Below are positions 42,054 to 49,686 of a stretch of DNA of 50,295 nucleotides, one piece after another (within the stretch, counting starts at the first letter, position 1; every line of letters starts with the position of its first letter). The notes below the pieces were generated by a model. It made no database searches. It saw only the letters and a list, made by a program, of their open reading frames with translations, and was not told the origin of the DNA. The position numbers and the translations under genes were made by a program. This stretch comes from Armatimonadota bacterium (GTDB lineage Bacteria > Armatimonadota > Armatimonadia > Armatimonadales > Capsulimonadaceae). The stretch spans positions 1 through 50,295 of the forward strand of contig JANXMY010000123.1 of NCBI GenBank assembly GCA_025354405.1, read 5' to 3'.

Positions 42054-42190
42054 GCCACGGATTGTCAATCCGTGGCTGGAAAGTGCTCACCGTCGAGGCG
42101 ACGTTCAGACAGTAACCTGTAGGCTGTGTAATCACATCTTCTGTCCCCTGGACAGTGGGCTTTTTTGAGCCTCGGATTTCAATCCGTGGC
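42054..42190. mobile_element. 137-bp inverted-repeat element, copy B
   Basis: This is homologous to copy A at 27720-27857, with the same ends (GCCACGGATTG ... CAATCCGTGGC), the blocks CACCGTCGAGGCGACGTT and GTCCCCTGGA, and GGGCTTTTTT. Here the left tip is itself a palindrome (42054-42076). It lies between nirB and nirD. Confidence 0.82.
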
Positions 42191-42228
42191 TCCTATTTTG
42201 TTCAATCATTCTTGATCTTGCAATCACT

Positions 42229-42266
42229 TCTAAGCCTGCATCACCGGTCTAAGCCTGCATCACCGG
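42229..42266. repeat. 19-bp perfect tandem duplication at the nirB stop
   Basis: TCTAAGCCTGCATCACCGG occurs at 42229-42247 and 42248-42266. The nirB stop (42249-42251 on the minus strand) is in the second unit, so the last six codons are repeated downstream out of use. Confidence 0.95.
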
Positions 42267-44696
42267 CAGGGTCGAGACGAACTGATTGGCGGTCGCTGGA
42301 GTGTCGGCCTCCAGCCACGGGTCGACATAGGCATCGACGCTGGCCTGGATAGCGGCATCCAGCCGGGCGGCAATTCCTTCGCTATCCTCCACGACAACCG
42401 CCCGTATCTTGTCCATGCCGATCCGCTCCACGAAGCTAGAGGTCCGCTCCAGATATTTGGCAGTTTCGATGTAATACTGCATAAAGCGGCCCATGATTTG
42501 CAGAACCGCCTCATGCGAGTCGACGATGCATAAAATGTCGCCCTTACGGATGTGTGCTCCAGCGGCCCCGCCGACATAAATTTCCCAGTTGCCGCCCTCG
42601 ACCGCCACCGCGCCCAGGTCTTTCACCATCGCCTCGGAGCAGTTCCGTGGGCATCCCGCCGTCGCCAGCTTCAGCTTGCCGGGGCTTTCAATGCCCTGGA
42701 ACCGCTTCTCAATCTTGATTCCCAGGCCCGTCGAGTCCCCGACGCCGTAGCGGCAGAAGTCCGTGCCGACACAGGTTTTGCAGGTCCGAAAAGACTTCGC
42801 ATAGCCATGTCCCGAGGGCATCCCTAAATCTTTCCAGACTTTCGGCAGGTTTTCTTTCGTGATACCCAGCAGGTCGATCCGCTGGCCGCCCGTGAACTTG
42901 ACCATCGGCACATTGTATTTCTTAGCGACCTGCCCGATCTTGATCAGCTCATCGGCGGTGGTCACGCCGCCGAAGATGCGCGGAATGACCGAGAACGTTT
43001 TATCCTTCTGGATATTGGCGTGAACGCGGTCATTGATGTAACGGGCATCGCGCTCATCTTCGTATTCCGCACCCCACAGGGACTTGAGCAGCGATGCCAG
43101 CCCCATCTTCGACCCGGCATCTTCAACACCGTGTGCGAGCGTATCGAAAACGCTGGACACCGACTTCAGACCCCGAGCCATAATCACTTCAACCAGCTCG
43201 GACTTAACAAGTGCGACGCCGGGAACGTAAAAGTGGATGCTTGGGTCTTCCTCGATCTGACCCTCGGCAGCCCATTCGACGACCTCCGACACCAGCTTTT
43301 TGCAGGAGCCGCAGCCCATGCCTGCACGAGTGGCTTCCATCACCATCTTCAGCGAACGTTTGCCGCCTTCGACGCACTTGCGGATCTGGCCTTTGCTGAC
43401 TCCGTTGCAGTTGCAGATCTGGGCCGTGTCGGGCATCTCCAGCATTGTCGCTTCCACGGAGGGTGCCCCGATATCAAAGAGCAGCGACAGCCGCTCCTCC
43501 GGCAGGGGCGTGCCACGGTCGAAGGCCTGCATCAGATAGGCGACTTTATTCAAATCGCCCAGCATCATTGCGCCGATGAGTATTCCGTCTCGGATAATCA
43601 GCTTCTTATATGTCCCGCGCTTCGGCTCGGAGAAGATAACCACTTCATCTCGGTCGTCGGAGGCTTCGGTGACGCCCATCGACGCCAGCTCGACTCCCAT
43701 CACTTTCAGCTTGGTGGCGATCTTGGAGCCGTGGTAGGCGGCGTTCTCGTTACTGCCCGTGATATGGTCGGCCAGGACCTGTCCCTGCTCCCAGAGCGGC
43801 GCGACCAGGCCATAAACACGGCCACGGTGCTGGGCACACTCGCCGACGACGTAGATATCCGGGTCGTCTACCGAGCGCATCTGATTATCGGTGACGATGG
43901 CGCGCTCCACGGTCAGGCCGCAGTCCCGCGCCAGCTCGTTGTTGGGCGTAATGCCTGCGGAGATGATGACCATGTCACAGTCGAGGATCGTGCCGTCTTT
44001 GAACTGCAGCCCGGTCACACTGTCTTCGCCGAGAACCGCCGCCGTGGCTTTTTCGAGATGGACATGGACGCCCATCTTTTCCATGATTGAGGTGAGAATT
44101 TTGCCGCCCTGGGCATCGAGCTGATTATTCATCAGCCAGGGAGCGAGGTGGATGACATGGACTTCGACTCCGTAATTCAGCAGGCCGCGGGCCGCTTCCA
44201 ATCCCAGCAGGCCGCCGCCGATGACCGCCGCTTTGCGGCATTTGTTGGCGTAACCTGCGATCTTATGGCAGTCGTCGATGGTGCGGAACACGAAGACGCC
44301 GTGCTTATCTTCGCCCTGCGGACCTTTCAGACCCTCCATCGGGGGGACGAATGGACGACTGCCGGTCGCAATCAAAAGCTTGTCGTAGGAAGTGACTTGA
44401 CCGTCGTCGCTGCAAATCTCTTTGCGTGCTCGGTCAATTTGCGTAACGCGGGCTGGGGCATGGAGTGTGACGGTATTTTCCGTGTACCATTCGAGGGGAT
44501 TCAGGAAGATGTCGGCGGGGTCCTGGGTGCCGTTCAATACATTGGAGAGAAGAATGCGGTTGTAGTTGCCATACGGCTCGTCGCCGAACATGGTGATATC
44601 GAACTGCTGACCGCCGCCGCGTGCCAGTATCTCTTCGACGGTCCGGGCACCGGCCATGCCGTTACCAATCACGACCAATTTTTGCTTGTCACTCAT
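42249..44696 (-). CDS. nirB: Assimilatory nitrite reductase large subunit
   Basis: A siroheme enzyme of about 815 residues reducing nitrite to ammonium with NAD(P)H. The N-terminal FAD/NAD-binding part has VVIGNGMAGARTVEEIL and AAVIGGGLLGLEAARGL. One BFD-like [2Fe-2S] domain follows (CNCNGVSKGQIRKC ... GCGSCKK, near residues 410-450). The C-terminal sulfite/nitrite reductase part contains the siroheme/4Fe-4S cysteines, CKTCVGTDFC and ATAGCPRNCSEA. The start is taken at the second of two adjacent ATGs (44696; 44699 is the other). The ribosome binding site AAAGG is buried in an 11-bp leader stem, suggesting regulated translation. Confidence 0.95.
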   Translation of the reverse strand: MSDKQKLVVIGNGMAGARTVEEILARGGGQQFDITMFGDEPYGNYNRILLSNVLNGTQDPADIFLNPLEWYTENTVTLHAPARVTQIDRARKEICSDDGQVTSYDKLLIATGSRPFVPPMEGLKGPQGEDKHGVFVFRTIDDCHKIAGYANKCRKAAVIGGGLLGLEAARGLLNYGVEVHVIHLAPWLMNNQLDAQGGKILTSIMEKMGVHVHLEKATAAVLGEDSVTGLQFKDGTILDCDMVIISAGITPNNELARDCGLTVERAIVTDNQMRSVDDPDIYVVGECAQHRGRVYGLVAPLWEQGQVLADHITGSNENAAYHGSKIATKLKVMGVELASMGVTEASDDRDEVVIFSEPKRGTYKKLIIRDGILIGAMMLGDLNKVAYLMQAFDRGTPLPEERLSLLFDIGAPSVEATMLEMPDTAQICNCNGVSKGQIRKCVEGGKRSLKMVMEATRAGMGCGSCKKLVSEVVEWAAEGQIEEDPSIHFYVPGVALVKSELVEVIMARGLKSVSSVFDTLAHGVEDAGSKMGLASLLKSLWGAEYEDERDARYINDRVHANIQKDKTFSVIPRIFGGVTTADELIKIGQVAKKYNVPMVKFTGGQRIDLLGITKENLPKVWKDLGMPSGHGYAKSFRTCKTCVGTDFCRYGVGDSTGLGIKIEKRFQGIESPGKLKLATAGCPRNCSEAMVKDLGAVAVEGGNWEIYVGGAAGAHIRKGDILCIVDSHEAVLQIMGRFMQYYIETAKYLERTSSFVERIGMDKIRAVVVEDSEGIAARLDAAIQASVDAYVDPWLEADTPATANQFVSTLPVMQA

Positions 44697-44699
44697 CAT

Positions 44700-44817
44700 T
44701 GCTGCCTTTCGGAGACACAAAATTGCCCGTGTGGGCGAAAAGTATCAAGAGAAAGGCAGCATTGCCGGGGAAAAGCTTCAGTGCGGAGGGTAAAGCAAGA
44801 GCCGCGTCATTGCGGCT
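44700..44817 (-). promoter_or_regulatory. nirB leader RNA: two A..G.. hexaloop hairpins and an RBS-hiding stem
   Basis: Read on the minus strand from a predicted start near 44826. Hairpin 1 is AGCCGC-AATGAC-GCGGCT (44817-44800). After 33 nt, hairpin 2 is GGC-AATGCT-GCC (44766-44755) within the 15-base sequence CCCGGCAATGCTGCC. Both six-base loops have A at 1 and G at 4, the rule for targets of ANTAR antiterminators such as NasR. TGCTGCCTTTC (44761-44751) can instead pair with GAAAGGCAGCA (44710-44700), which contains the nirB ribosome binding site and abuts its ATG. Hairpin 2 and this stem exclude one another. Stem 2 has only three to four pairs, so folding needs testing. Confidence 0.6.
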
Positions 44818-44832
44818 AAAGCTTATGAAGAG

Positions 44833-44865
44833 AGTATACGATACAAATGTTTCCATCATGTTTCG
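44833..44865 (-). promoter_or_regulatory. nirB promoter with paired-repeat operator
   Basis: On the minus strand, CGAAACATGATGGAAACAT (44865-44847) contains two GAAACAT repeats 11 bp apart, followed after 8 bp by the -10 box TATACT (44838-44833). The repeats occupy the -35 region. An identical layout occurs at 49735-49703. Confidence 0.65.
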
Positions 44866-44882
44866 GATACTGGATTAGTTAG

Positions 44883-44911
44883 GAACCCGAGTGGTTTTCA
44901 AACACTCGTTC
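44883..44911 (-). terminator. Possible terminator hairpin after the small nitrate-cluster gene
   Basis: GAACGAGTG and CACTC-GG-GTTC pair around a nine-base loop, 27 bp after the stop of the gene at 44938-45285. There is no T tract, so it may be only a weak or factor-dependent terminator. Confidence 0.35.
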
Positions 44912-44937
44912 TGCTCCAAATGAACACGCCGCCGTCG

Positions 44938-45285
44938 CTATACCTCAACCAAACCAATATCCAAAACTACTGTGCCCGAAACGCCCTCGGGAGCGGCCAG
45001 ATAAGTTTCCAGCTTCGTACCGGACATCAGATCCTCAACCACGGCGAGGGCGACGTGGACATCGCTGCGGGCTCCGATGGGGAAGTATCGCATGGGTGAG
45101 CCGTCCCGCATTAGCACAACATAGATCATCTCGGCGGACGAATTTCCCGCCCGAAAGTAGACGAACTGTGCTCTCTTGCCGACCGGGATGACATAGGTCA
45201 GCTCGGCGGAAAGCGAATGTGGGCTGTTCAGCCCATGGCCTGTGAAGGGATAAACGCCCTGTAAAAGTTGCGGTTTGGAATACAT
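44938..45285 (-). CDS. Small unrecognised nitrate-cluster protein, paralogue A
   Basis: A 115-residue, beta-rich soluble protein without signal peptide or membrane helix. I do not recognise its family. It is clearly paralogous to the product of 49153-49575: both have LQGVYPF(T/A)G(H/R)G near the N terminus, YFRAGN in the middle, RYFP(I/V)G, and a C terminus with AAP.G(V/L)(S/T)GTVV(L/V)DIG. It is the last gene of the nitrate operon, 35 bp after the permease, with AAGGAG before the ATG. Two copies flanking nitrate reductase and permease suggest a role in nitrate assimilation, perhaps assembly, binding or regulation. This is inference. Confidence 0.75.
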   Translation of the reverse strand: MYSKPQLLQGVYPFTGHGLNSPHSLSAELTYVIPVGKRAQFVYFRAGNSSAEMIYVVLMRDGSPMRYFPIGARSDVHVALAVVEDLMSGTKLETYLAAPEGVSGTVVLDIGLVEV

Positions 45286-45320
45286 ATCGAGCTCCTTGAA
45301 AGTAAATATTGAAGCGTTTC

Positions 45321-46961
45321 TTACACCGGTTCCATCTCCGACCCACCGGGGGTGACCAGAACGCGCTCACGGACCGGTTCACTAGATTGTGCCACGCCGC
45401 CTGCGCCTAGCCAGGACCGCTGCCAGCCGGGGGCGACGGCCCGCAGGACTATGAACGCTACCAATGCAATTCCCGCAAAGGCAAAAAAGCCGGAGGCATA
45501 GGTCGCCGTTGCATCTTTCAGATGCCCCAGGGCGAAGTTCAGGTAATATCCGCCGACGCCGCCGGCCGCACCGACAATGCCGGTCATCACCCCGATCTCT
45601 TTGCCAAATCGCTGCGGAACCATCTGGAACACTGAGCCGTTGCCCATGCCCAGACAGGCCATCAGTACGAAGAGGCAGATGAATGTCGCCGGCTGGCTCA
45701 CGGTCATCAAAAGACCGACCCCGATGGCGGAGACGATCACCGTGGCATAGAGCAGAGTCAGCATCCGAATGCCGCCCAGTTTGTCCGCAAGCAGGCCTCC
45801 TACGGGGCGAACCAAAGAACCCGCGATGATAAAGATCGCCGTTGCCGCGCCGACAGTTGCTTTAGCATAATCGAACTGGTCTACGAAGAACGTGTTCAGG
45901 AAGCTGGACAGGCCCACGAAGCCGCCGAAGGTGACGAAGTATAACAGGCAGAACCAGAGCGTGTCGGGCTTCGCCAGGGCGGTCACGTATGCACCCGTAC
46001 CCGCAGGTTTGACATGCCCCGGGGCATCCTTTGCCAGCAGGCTGAAAACGATGAAGGTCAGCGCGACGGGAACCATCAGCAGGCCAAATACGATATGCCA
46101 TCCGAAGGCTTTTGCCAGCAAAGGCGCAAACAGAGTCGCCAGTACGGTTCCCGAATTTCCGGCTCCGGCGATGCCCATGGCAATGCCCTGCATGTGGGGC
46201 GGATACCAGCGCGAGGCCAGGGGCAGCGATACCGCAAATGACGCTCCGGCGAGGCCGAGGAAGAGGCCGACAAAGAGCAGCGAGTTATACTCCGTGGCAT
46301 ATTGCCATCCGACTACCAGCGGCAGCAGGGTGCAGAACATAGAAGCCATGCCGACCCGCTTGGAGCCGAACCGATCCGCGAGGACGCCTAAACAGATGCG
46401 CCAGAACCCGGCGGCCAGCAGGGGCAGACCGACGAGAAAAAGCTTCACTCCGGCCGGGTAGCCATTGGCGAGCGGCTGGAATACCTTGCCGGCTTTTTGC
46501 AGCGCAGCTAGCGGCTTCAGGGCAAGAACATTTTCATTCGGGACACCGTGTGCGCTCGACGCCGAAGCGACCTGGATCAGCTTGGACTTGGCATTGATAT
46601 TCGCCAGGGATGCCGCAATCGTGGCTGGGCTGGTGCTGTCCAGAATATACTTCTCGGTTGGTTTAACACTGTTTTTGGTCGCAAGAGTGGGGTCGCCGGC
46701 TTTGATCAGCAGGTGACTGGTCGTCTTCGGTTCATGTTTTGCGGCATCAGGCCCCTTGATCACCAGCGTGTACGGTGTCAGCTTGGAGATCATGGCCGAG
46801 GGGGTAATTCTCAGATTTGTCCCCGTAAGGGCGGGGTCCGTGGCGATAAAAGGCATCAAAGCGCCAAGTATGACCCAGACCATAAACGAGATGTCGAAAT
46901 GCAGAAACGCGCTGAACAGGGAGGGCGCGTGACCACTGGTTTTCAGATCACTGAGTTTCAT
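45321..46961 (-). CDS. NarK/NasA-type nitrate/nitrite MFS transporter with large TM1-TM2 insertion
   Basis: A 546-residue major facilitator importing nitrate (or exchanging nitrite). FSAFLHFDISFMVWVILGAL is the typical first helix, followed later by GLPLLAAGFWRICLGVLADRFG, GLAGASFAVSLPLASRWYPP, AGAGNSGTVLATLFAPLLA and GGVGGYYLNFALG, the nitrate-signature-like segments. Family members are usually 400-480 residues; the excess is about 115 residues between helices 1 and 2 (about residues 44-173), predicted to be outside the cytoplasm. ATG 46961 follows AAAGGAGAC; the frame extends six codons to a TTG. It sits between nasA and small gene A. Confidence 0.9.
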   Translation of the reverse strand: MKLSDLKTSGHAPSLFSAFLHFDISFMVWVILGALMPFIATDPALTGTNLRITPSAMISKLTPYTLVIKGPDAAKHEPKTTSHLLIKAGDPTLATKNSVKPTEKYILDSTSPATIAASLANINAKSKLIQVASASSAHGVPNENVLALKPLAALQKAGKVFQPLANGYPAGVKLFLVGLPLLAAGFWRICLGVLADRFGSKRVGMASMFCTLLPLVVGWQYATEYNSLLFVGLFLGLAGASFAVSLPLASRWYPPHMQGIAMGIAGAGNSGTVLATLFAPLLAKAFGWHIVFGLLMVPVALTFIVFSLLAKDAPGHVKPAGTGAYVTALAKPDTLWFCLLYFVTFGGFVGLSSFLNTFFVDQFDYAKATVGAATAIFIIAGSLVRPVGGLLADKLGGIRMLTLLYATVIVSAIGVGLLMTVSQPATFICLFVLMACLGMGNGSVFQMVPQRFGKEIGVMTGIVGAAGGVGGYYLNFALGHLKDATATYASGFFAFAGIALVAFIVLRAVAPGWQRSWLGAGGVAQSSEPVRERVLVTPGGSEMEPV

Positions 46962-47068
46962 CGAAGTGTCTCCTTTCAAAAAGACGAAAATACTAAAATC
47001 ACCGAATTGCTTAACTTGAAAGGAAGACGCAGCACTGCGTTACAGGGGAACTTGAGAGGCGAAGAAAC

Positions 47069-49156
47069 TTACGCTCGTTCGATGCGCACGGCGCAGACCT
47101 TGAACTCCGGCATCTTCGAAGTCGGGTCCAGGGCCGGGTTCGTGAGATTGTTGGCGCATGCTTCACCGCCCCAATGGAACGGTGCGAAAATGGTGTCCTG
47201 ACGGATCGTCGCAGTCAGGCGTGCCTTCATTCGCGCTTCCCCGCGCCGGGTCGTCAGCACGATGGGATCGTTGTCGGCGATCCCAAAGCGCTGGGCCAAA
47301 GCCGGATGTATCTCCGCGAAGGGTTCCGGGGCGATTTTCAGCAGGGCGTCAACACGCCGGGTCTGCGTCCCCGACTGATACTGCGCCATCACCCGCCCCG
47401 TCGTCAGGTAGAGTGGGTAATCGTCATCGGGCTCCTCCGCTGCCGTGCGATGATGCACGGCATGAAATTTGGCCCGTCCATCCTCGTGTGCAAAGTTATC
47501 GTGGAAGAGCCGCGGAGTCCCCGGGTGATCTTCCGACGGGCAGGGCCAGAAGACGCCGTCCTCCGCTGCGATGCGTTCGTAGGTAATGCCCGAGTAATCG
47601 GCGGCCCCACCAGCGCTGGCGCGGCGCAGCTCCTCAAATATCTCAGCTGGTTCCGCCGTCGGGAAATACTTGCCCGCACCCAGCCGCTCCGCCAGGGCGG
47701 TGACGATCATGGCATCGGTCCTAACCTCACTAGGATGGGGTTTTGCGGCATTGCGCCGGAGAACCCGGCCTTCCAGATTCGTCATCGTGCCGTCCTCCTC
47801 CGCCCACTGCGCGATTGGCAGGACCACATCGGCCATCTTTGCCGTTTCCGAGAGGAAGATGTCGGAGACGCACAGAAAGTCCAGTGCTCGCAGGCGCTCC
47901 TGAACGTGCAAAGCCCGGGGGGCGGAGACGGCGATGTTGGAGGCCATCACCAGCAATGCCCGGACACCGCCCCTCTGCCCCAGGGATTCCAGCAGCTCAT
48001 ATGCCGAGCGTCCCACCCCCGGCAGAGTGCTTTCATCGACGCCCCACACCCCGGCGATATAGGCGCGGTGGGCGGGGTTATCGATCTTGCGGTAACCAGG
48101 AAGCTGATCGGCCTTCTGCCCGTGTTCGCGTCCGCCCTGCCCGTTGCCCTGCCCCGTGATGCAGCCGTAGCCGCAGTGGGGCTTGCCGGCTTTGCCGATC
48201 GCCAGCATCAGATTGATGAATGCCAGCGTGTTATCCGTGCCTTTGGACTGCTGACCGGCTCCGCGTGCCGTCAGCGCCATTGCTGTGCCTGCCTCGCCCA
48301 GCAGGTGGGCCGCTTTGATGATCTGACTGGATGGGACTCCGGTGATACGCTCTACCCGGTCGGGCCAGAAGCTAGCAATAACGCGCCGGACACCTTCCCA
48401 CCCGGTGGTTCGTGATGCGATAAACTCATGATCCAGCAGGCCGTCGGCGGCGGCGACGTGCAGCAGACCGTTTGCCAGAGCTAAATCTGTTCCCGGCGAA
48501 AGCTGGAGATGCAGGGTCGCCAACTCCGCCGTGGCAGTTCGGCGTGGGTCGGCGACGATCAACGCCCCTCCGTTCTCGCGCTGCCGCTCGAAATACTGCA
48601 TAATCGGCGGCATGGTCTCGGCAGGGTTACCGCCGATGAGTAATATCGCCTCGGCCCCGGGAATATCTTCCAGCGGAAATGGCAGGCCGCGATCAATCCC
48701 AAACGCCTTCAGGCTCGCTGCCGCTTCCGAGGCCATGCAAAATCGGCCATTGTAGTCGATATGCGGGGTCCGCAGGGCAACGCGGGCGAACTTGCCCAGC
48801 CAGTAAGCTTTTTCGTTGGTCAGGCCGCCCCCACCGAAAATACCGACTGAGTCGCTTCCGTAAGCGGTCTGCGCGGCTAAGATCGCCGCCGTGACCCGGT
48901 CCAGCGCTTCGTCCCAGGTGGCAGGGCGCAGGGGACTGCCTTTCGAGTCGCGCACCAGCGGCGTCAGCAGACGTTCCGGGTGTGAGAGGAGGTCCGCCGC
49001 CGTCCAGCCCTTTTGACAGAGGCCGCCTTTGTTGGTCGGAAAGTCGGGGCGTGCCTGTACGGACAGCAGACCATTGGCCTCTTTGGCCAAATTCATGCCG
49101 CATTGCAGGGCACAATAAGGGCAGTGGGTGGATGTCATGGCTGCAGTTGGCTTCAT
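47069..49156 (-). CDS. nasA: Assimilatory nitrate reductase catalytic subunit
   Basis: A 695-residue cytoplasmic molybdopterin oxidoreductase reducing nitrate to nitrite. The N-terminal [4Fe-4S] motif is HCPYCALQCGMNL followed by GLCQKGW (residues 11-50). Bis-MGD-binding segments follow, including GGGGLTNEKAYWLGKFAR, NPAETMPP, CGYGCITGQGNGQGGREHG and the C-terminal YLTTGRVMAQYQSGTQTRR. It lacks the extra C-terminal [2Fe-2S] domain of enterobacterial NasA and is closer in size to ferredoxin-linked NarB forms; the electron donor is not encoded next to it. Its ATG overlaps the stop of the upstream small gene (ATGA). mobA, needed for its cofactor, starts divergently nearby. Confidence 0.93.
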   Translation of the reverse strand: MKPTAAMTSTHCPYCALQCGMNLAKEANGLLSVQARPDFPTNKGGLCQKGWTAADLLSHPERLLTPLVRDSKGSPLRPATWDEALDRVTAAILAAQTAYGSDSVGIFGGGGLTNEKAYWLGKFARVALRTPHIDYNGRFCMASEAAASLKAFGIDRGLPFPLEDIPGAEAILLIGGNPAETMPPIMQYFERQRENGGALIVADPRRTATAELATLHLQLSPGTDLALANGLLHVAAADGLLDHEFIASRTTGWEGVRRVIASFWPDRVERITGVPSSQIIKAAHLLGEAGTAMALTARGAGQQSKGTDNTLAFINLMLAIGKAGKPHCGYGCITGQGNGQGGREHGQKADQLPGYRKIDNPAHRAYIAGVWGVDESTLPGVGRSAYELLESLGQRGGVRALLVMASNIAVSAPRALHVQERLRALDFLCVSDIFLSETAKMADVVLPIAQWAEEDGTMTNLEGRVLRRNAAKPHPSEVRTDAMIVTALAERLGAGKYFPTAEPAEIFEELRRASAGGAADYSGITYERIAAEDGVFWPCPSEDHPGTPRLFHDNFAHEDGRAKFHAVHHRTAAEEPDDDYPLYLTTGRVMAQYQSGTQTRRVDALLKIAPEPFAEIHPALAQRFGIADNDPIVLTTRRGEARMKARLTATIRQDTIFAPFHWGGEACANNLTNPALDPTSKMPEFKVCAVRIERA

Positions 49157-49575
49157 AGTCGCTCTTCCAGGATTCCAATATCCACGACGACGGTTCCAGT
49201 CAGGCCGCGCGGAGCCGCCAGGCAGACCTCGATCCGCGACCCGGCTGGGTAGAACTCAACAATGGAAAGATGCACGTGGAAATCCGCTTTGGGGCCAACG
49301 GGGAAATAACGCACGGGGTGACCATTCAGCGACAGAGTTAGGTAAAGCAGGTCGTCCGAAAGGTTTCCGGCACGGAAGTAGATCACTCCAGCGGTTGTGC
49401 CTGCCGGGACTTCATAGCAAAGGGCGTCGTTGAGGGGGGCCAGGTCGAAAAAACCGCGGCCTGCAAACGGGTATACTCCCTGCAGGTAATGCGTCGTCGC
49501 CTCCCCCGTCCGTATCAGCCGCTGCTGCCGCGTCTCAGTTGTAATCGTGTTTGTTTCGGAATCTTGCTGGCTCAT
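49153..49575 (-). CDS. Small unrecognised nitrate-cluster protein, paralogue B
   Basis: A 140-residue protein without recognised family, signal peptide or membrane helix. After a polar N-terminal extension of about 30 residues it is homologous to paralogue A along its full length (YLQGVYPFAGRGFF, VIYFRAGNLSDD, RYFPVGPKADFHVHLSIVE, CLAAPRGLTGTVVVDIGILEE). It is the first gene of the nitrate operon, and its stop overlaps the nasA ATG, so the two are translationally coupled. ATG 49575 follows an in-frame TTG; its ribosome binding site is weak, but a short upstream open frame ends just before it. A role close to nitrate reductase is inferred from coupling alone. Confidence 0.75.
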   Translation of the reverse strand: MSQQDSETNTITTETRQQRLIRTGEATTHYLQGVYPFAGRGFFDLAPLNDALCYEVPAGTTAGVIYFRAGNLSDDLLYLTLSLNGHPVRYFPVGPKADFHVHLSIVEFYPAGSRIEVCLAAPRGLTGTVVVDIGILEERL

Positions 49576-49578
49576 CAA

Positions 49579-49593
49579 TTATGCTCGCTTCAT
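49579..49593 (-). CDS. Possible four-codon leader ORF before paralogue B
   Basis: ATG AAG CGA GCA TAA (49593-49579) ends 3 bp before the ATG of the next gene. GGAG lies 8 nt before its ATG, a better ribosome site than that of the main gene, and is part of an AAATCTC/GAGATTT hairpin. It could couple translation to the nasA operon. Length gives no coding evidence, so this rests on position and ribosome site only. Confidence 0.3.
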   Translation of the reverse strand: MKRA

Positions 49594-49626
49594 CAGAAAA
49601 TCTCCAGAGAGATTTCAATTTGTTCG

Positions 49627-49686
49627 GGCAGCATTGCCGGGAGGAGCCACAGGGCGGTGTGGGGAAAGGGGACTGCATCGGTGCAG
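49627..49686 (-). promoter_or_regulatory. nasA-operon leader RNA with two A..G.. hexaloop hairpins
   Basis: On the minus strand, hairpin 1 is CTGC-ACCGAT-GCAG (49686-49673), starting about 10 nt after the predicted start at 49696. After 34 nt comes the same 15-base CCCGGCAATGCTGCC (49641-49627) as in the nirB leader, which can form GGC-AATGCT-GCC (49638-49627). Both loops have A at 1 and G at 4. No stem hiding the ribosome site is evident here; a downstream hairpin without a T tract lies at about 49616-49597. Confidence 0.55.

Noticed and set aside
43020-44819. Long plus-strand open frames opposite nirB
   Set aside because: They are shadows of the well-supported nirB reading frame.
46962-47068. 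A third A..G.. hexaloop hairpin (ACGC-AGTGCT-GCGT, minus, 47040-47027) between nasA and the permease
   Set aside because: It is single, lacks the second hairpin and the shared 15-mer, and about one in sixteen hexaloops fits by chance.
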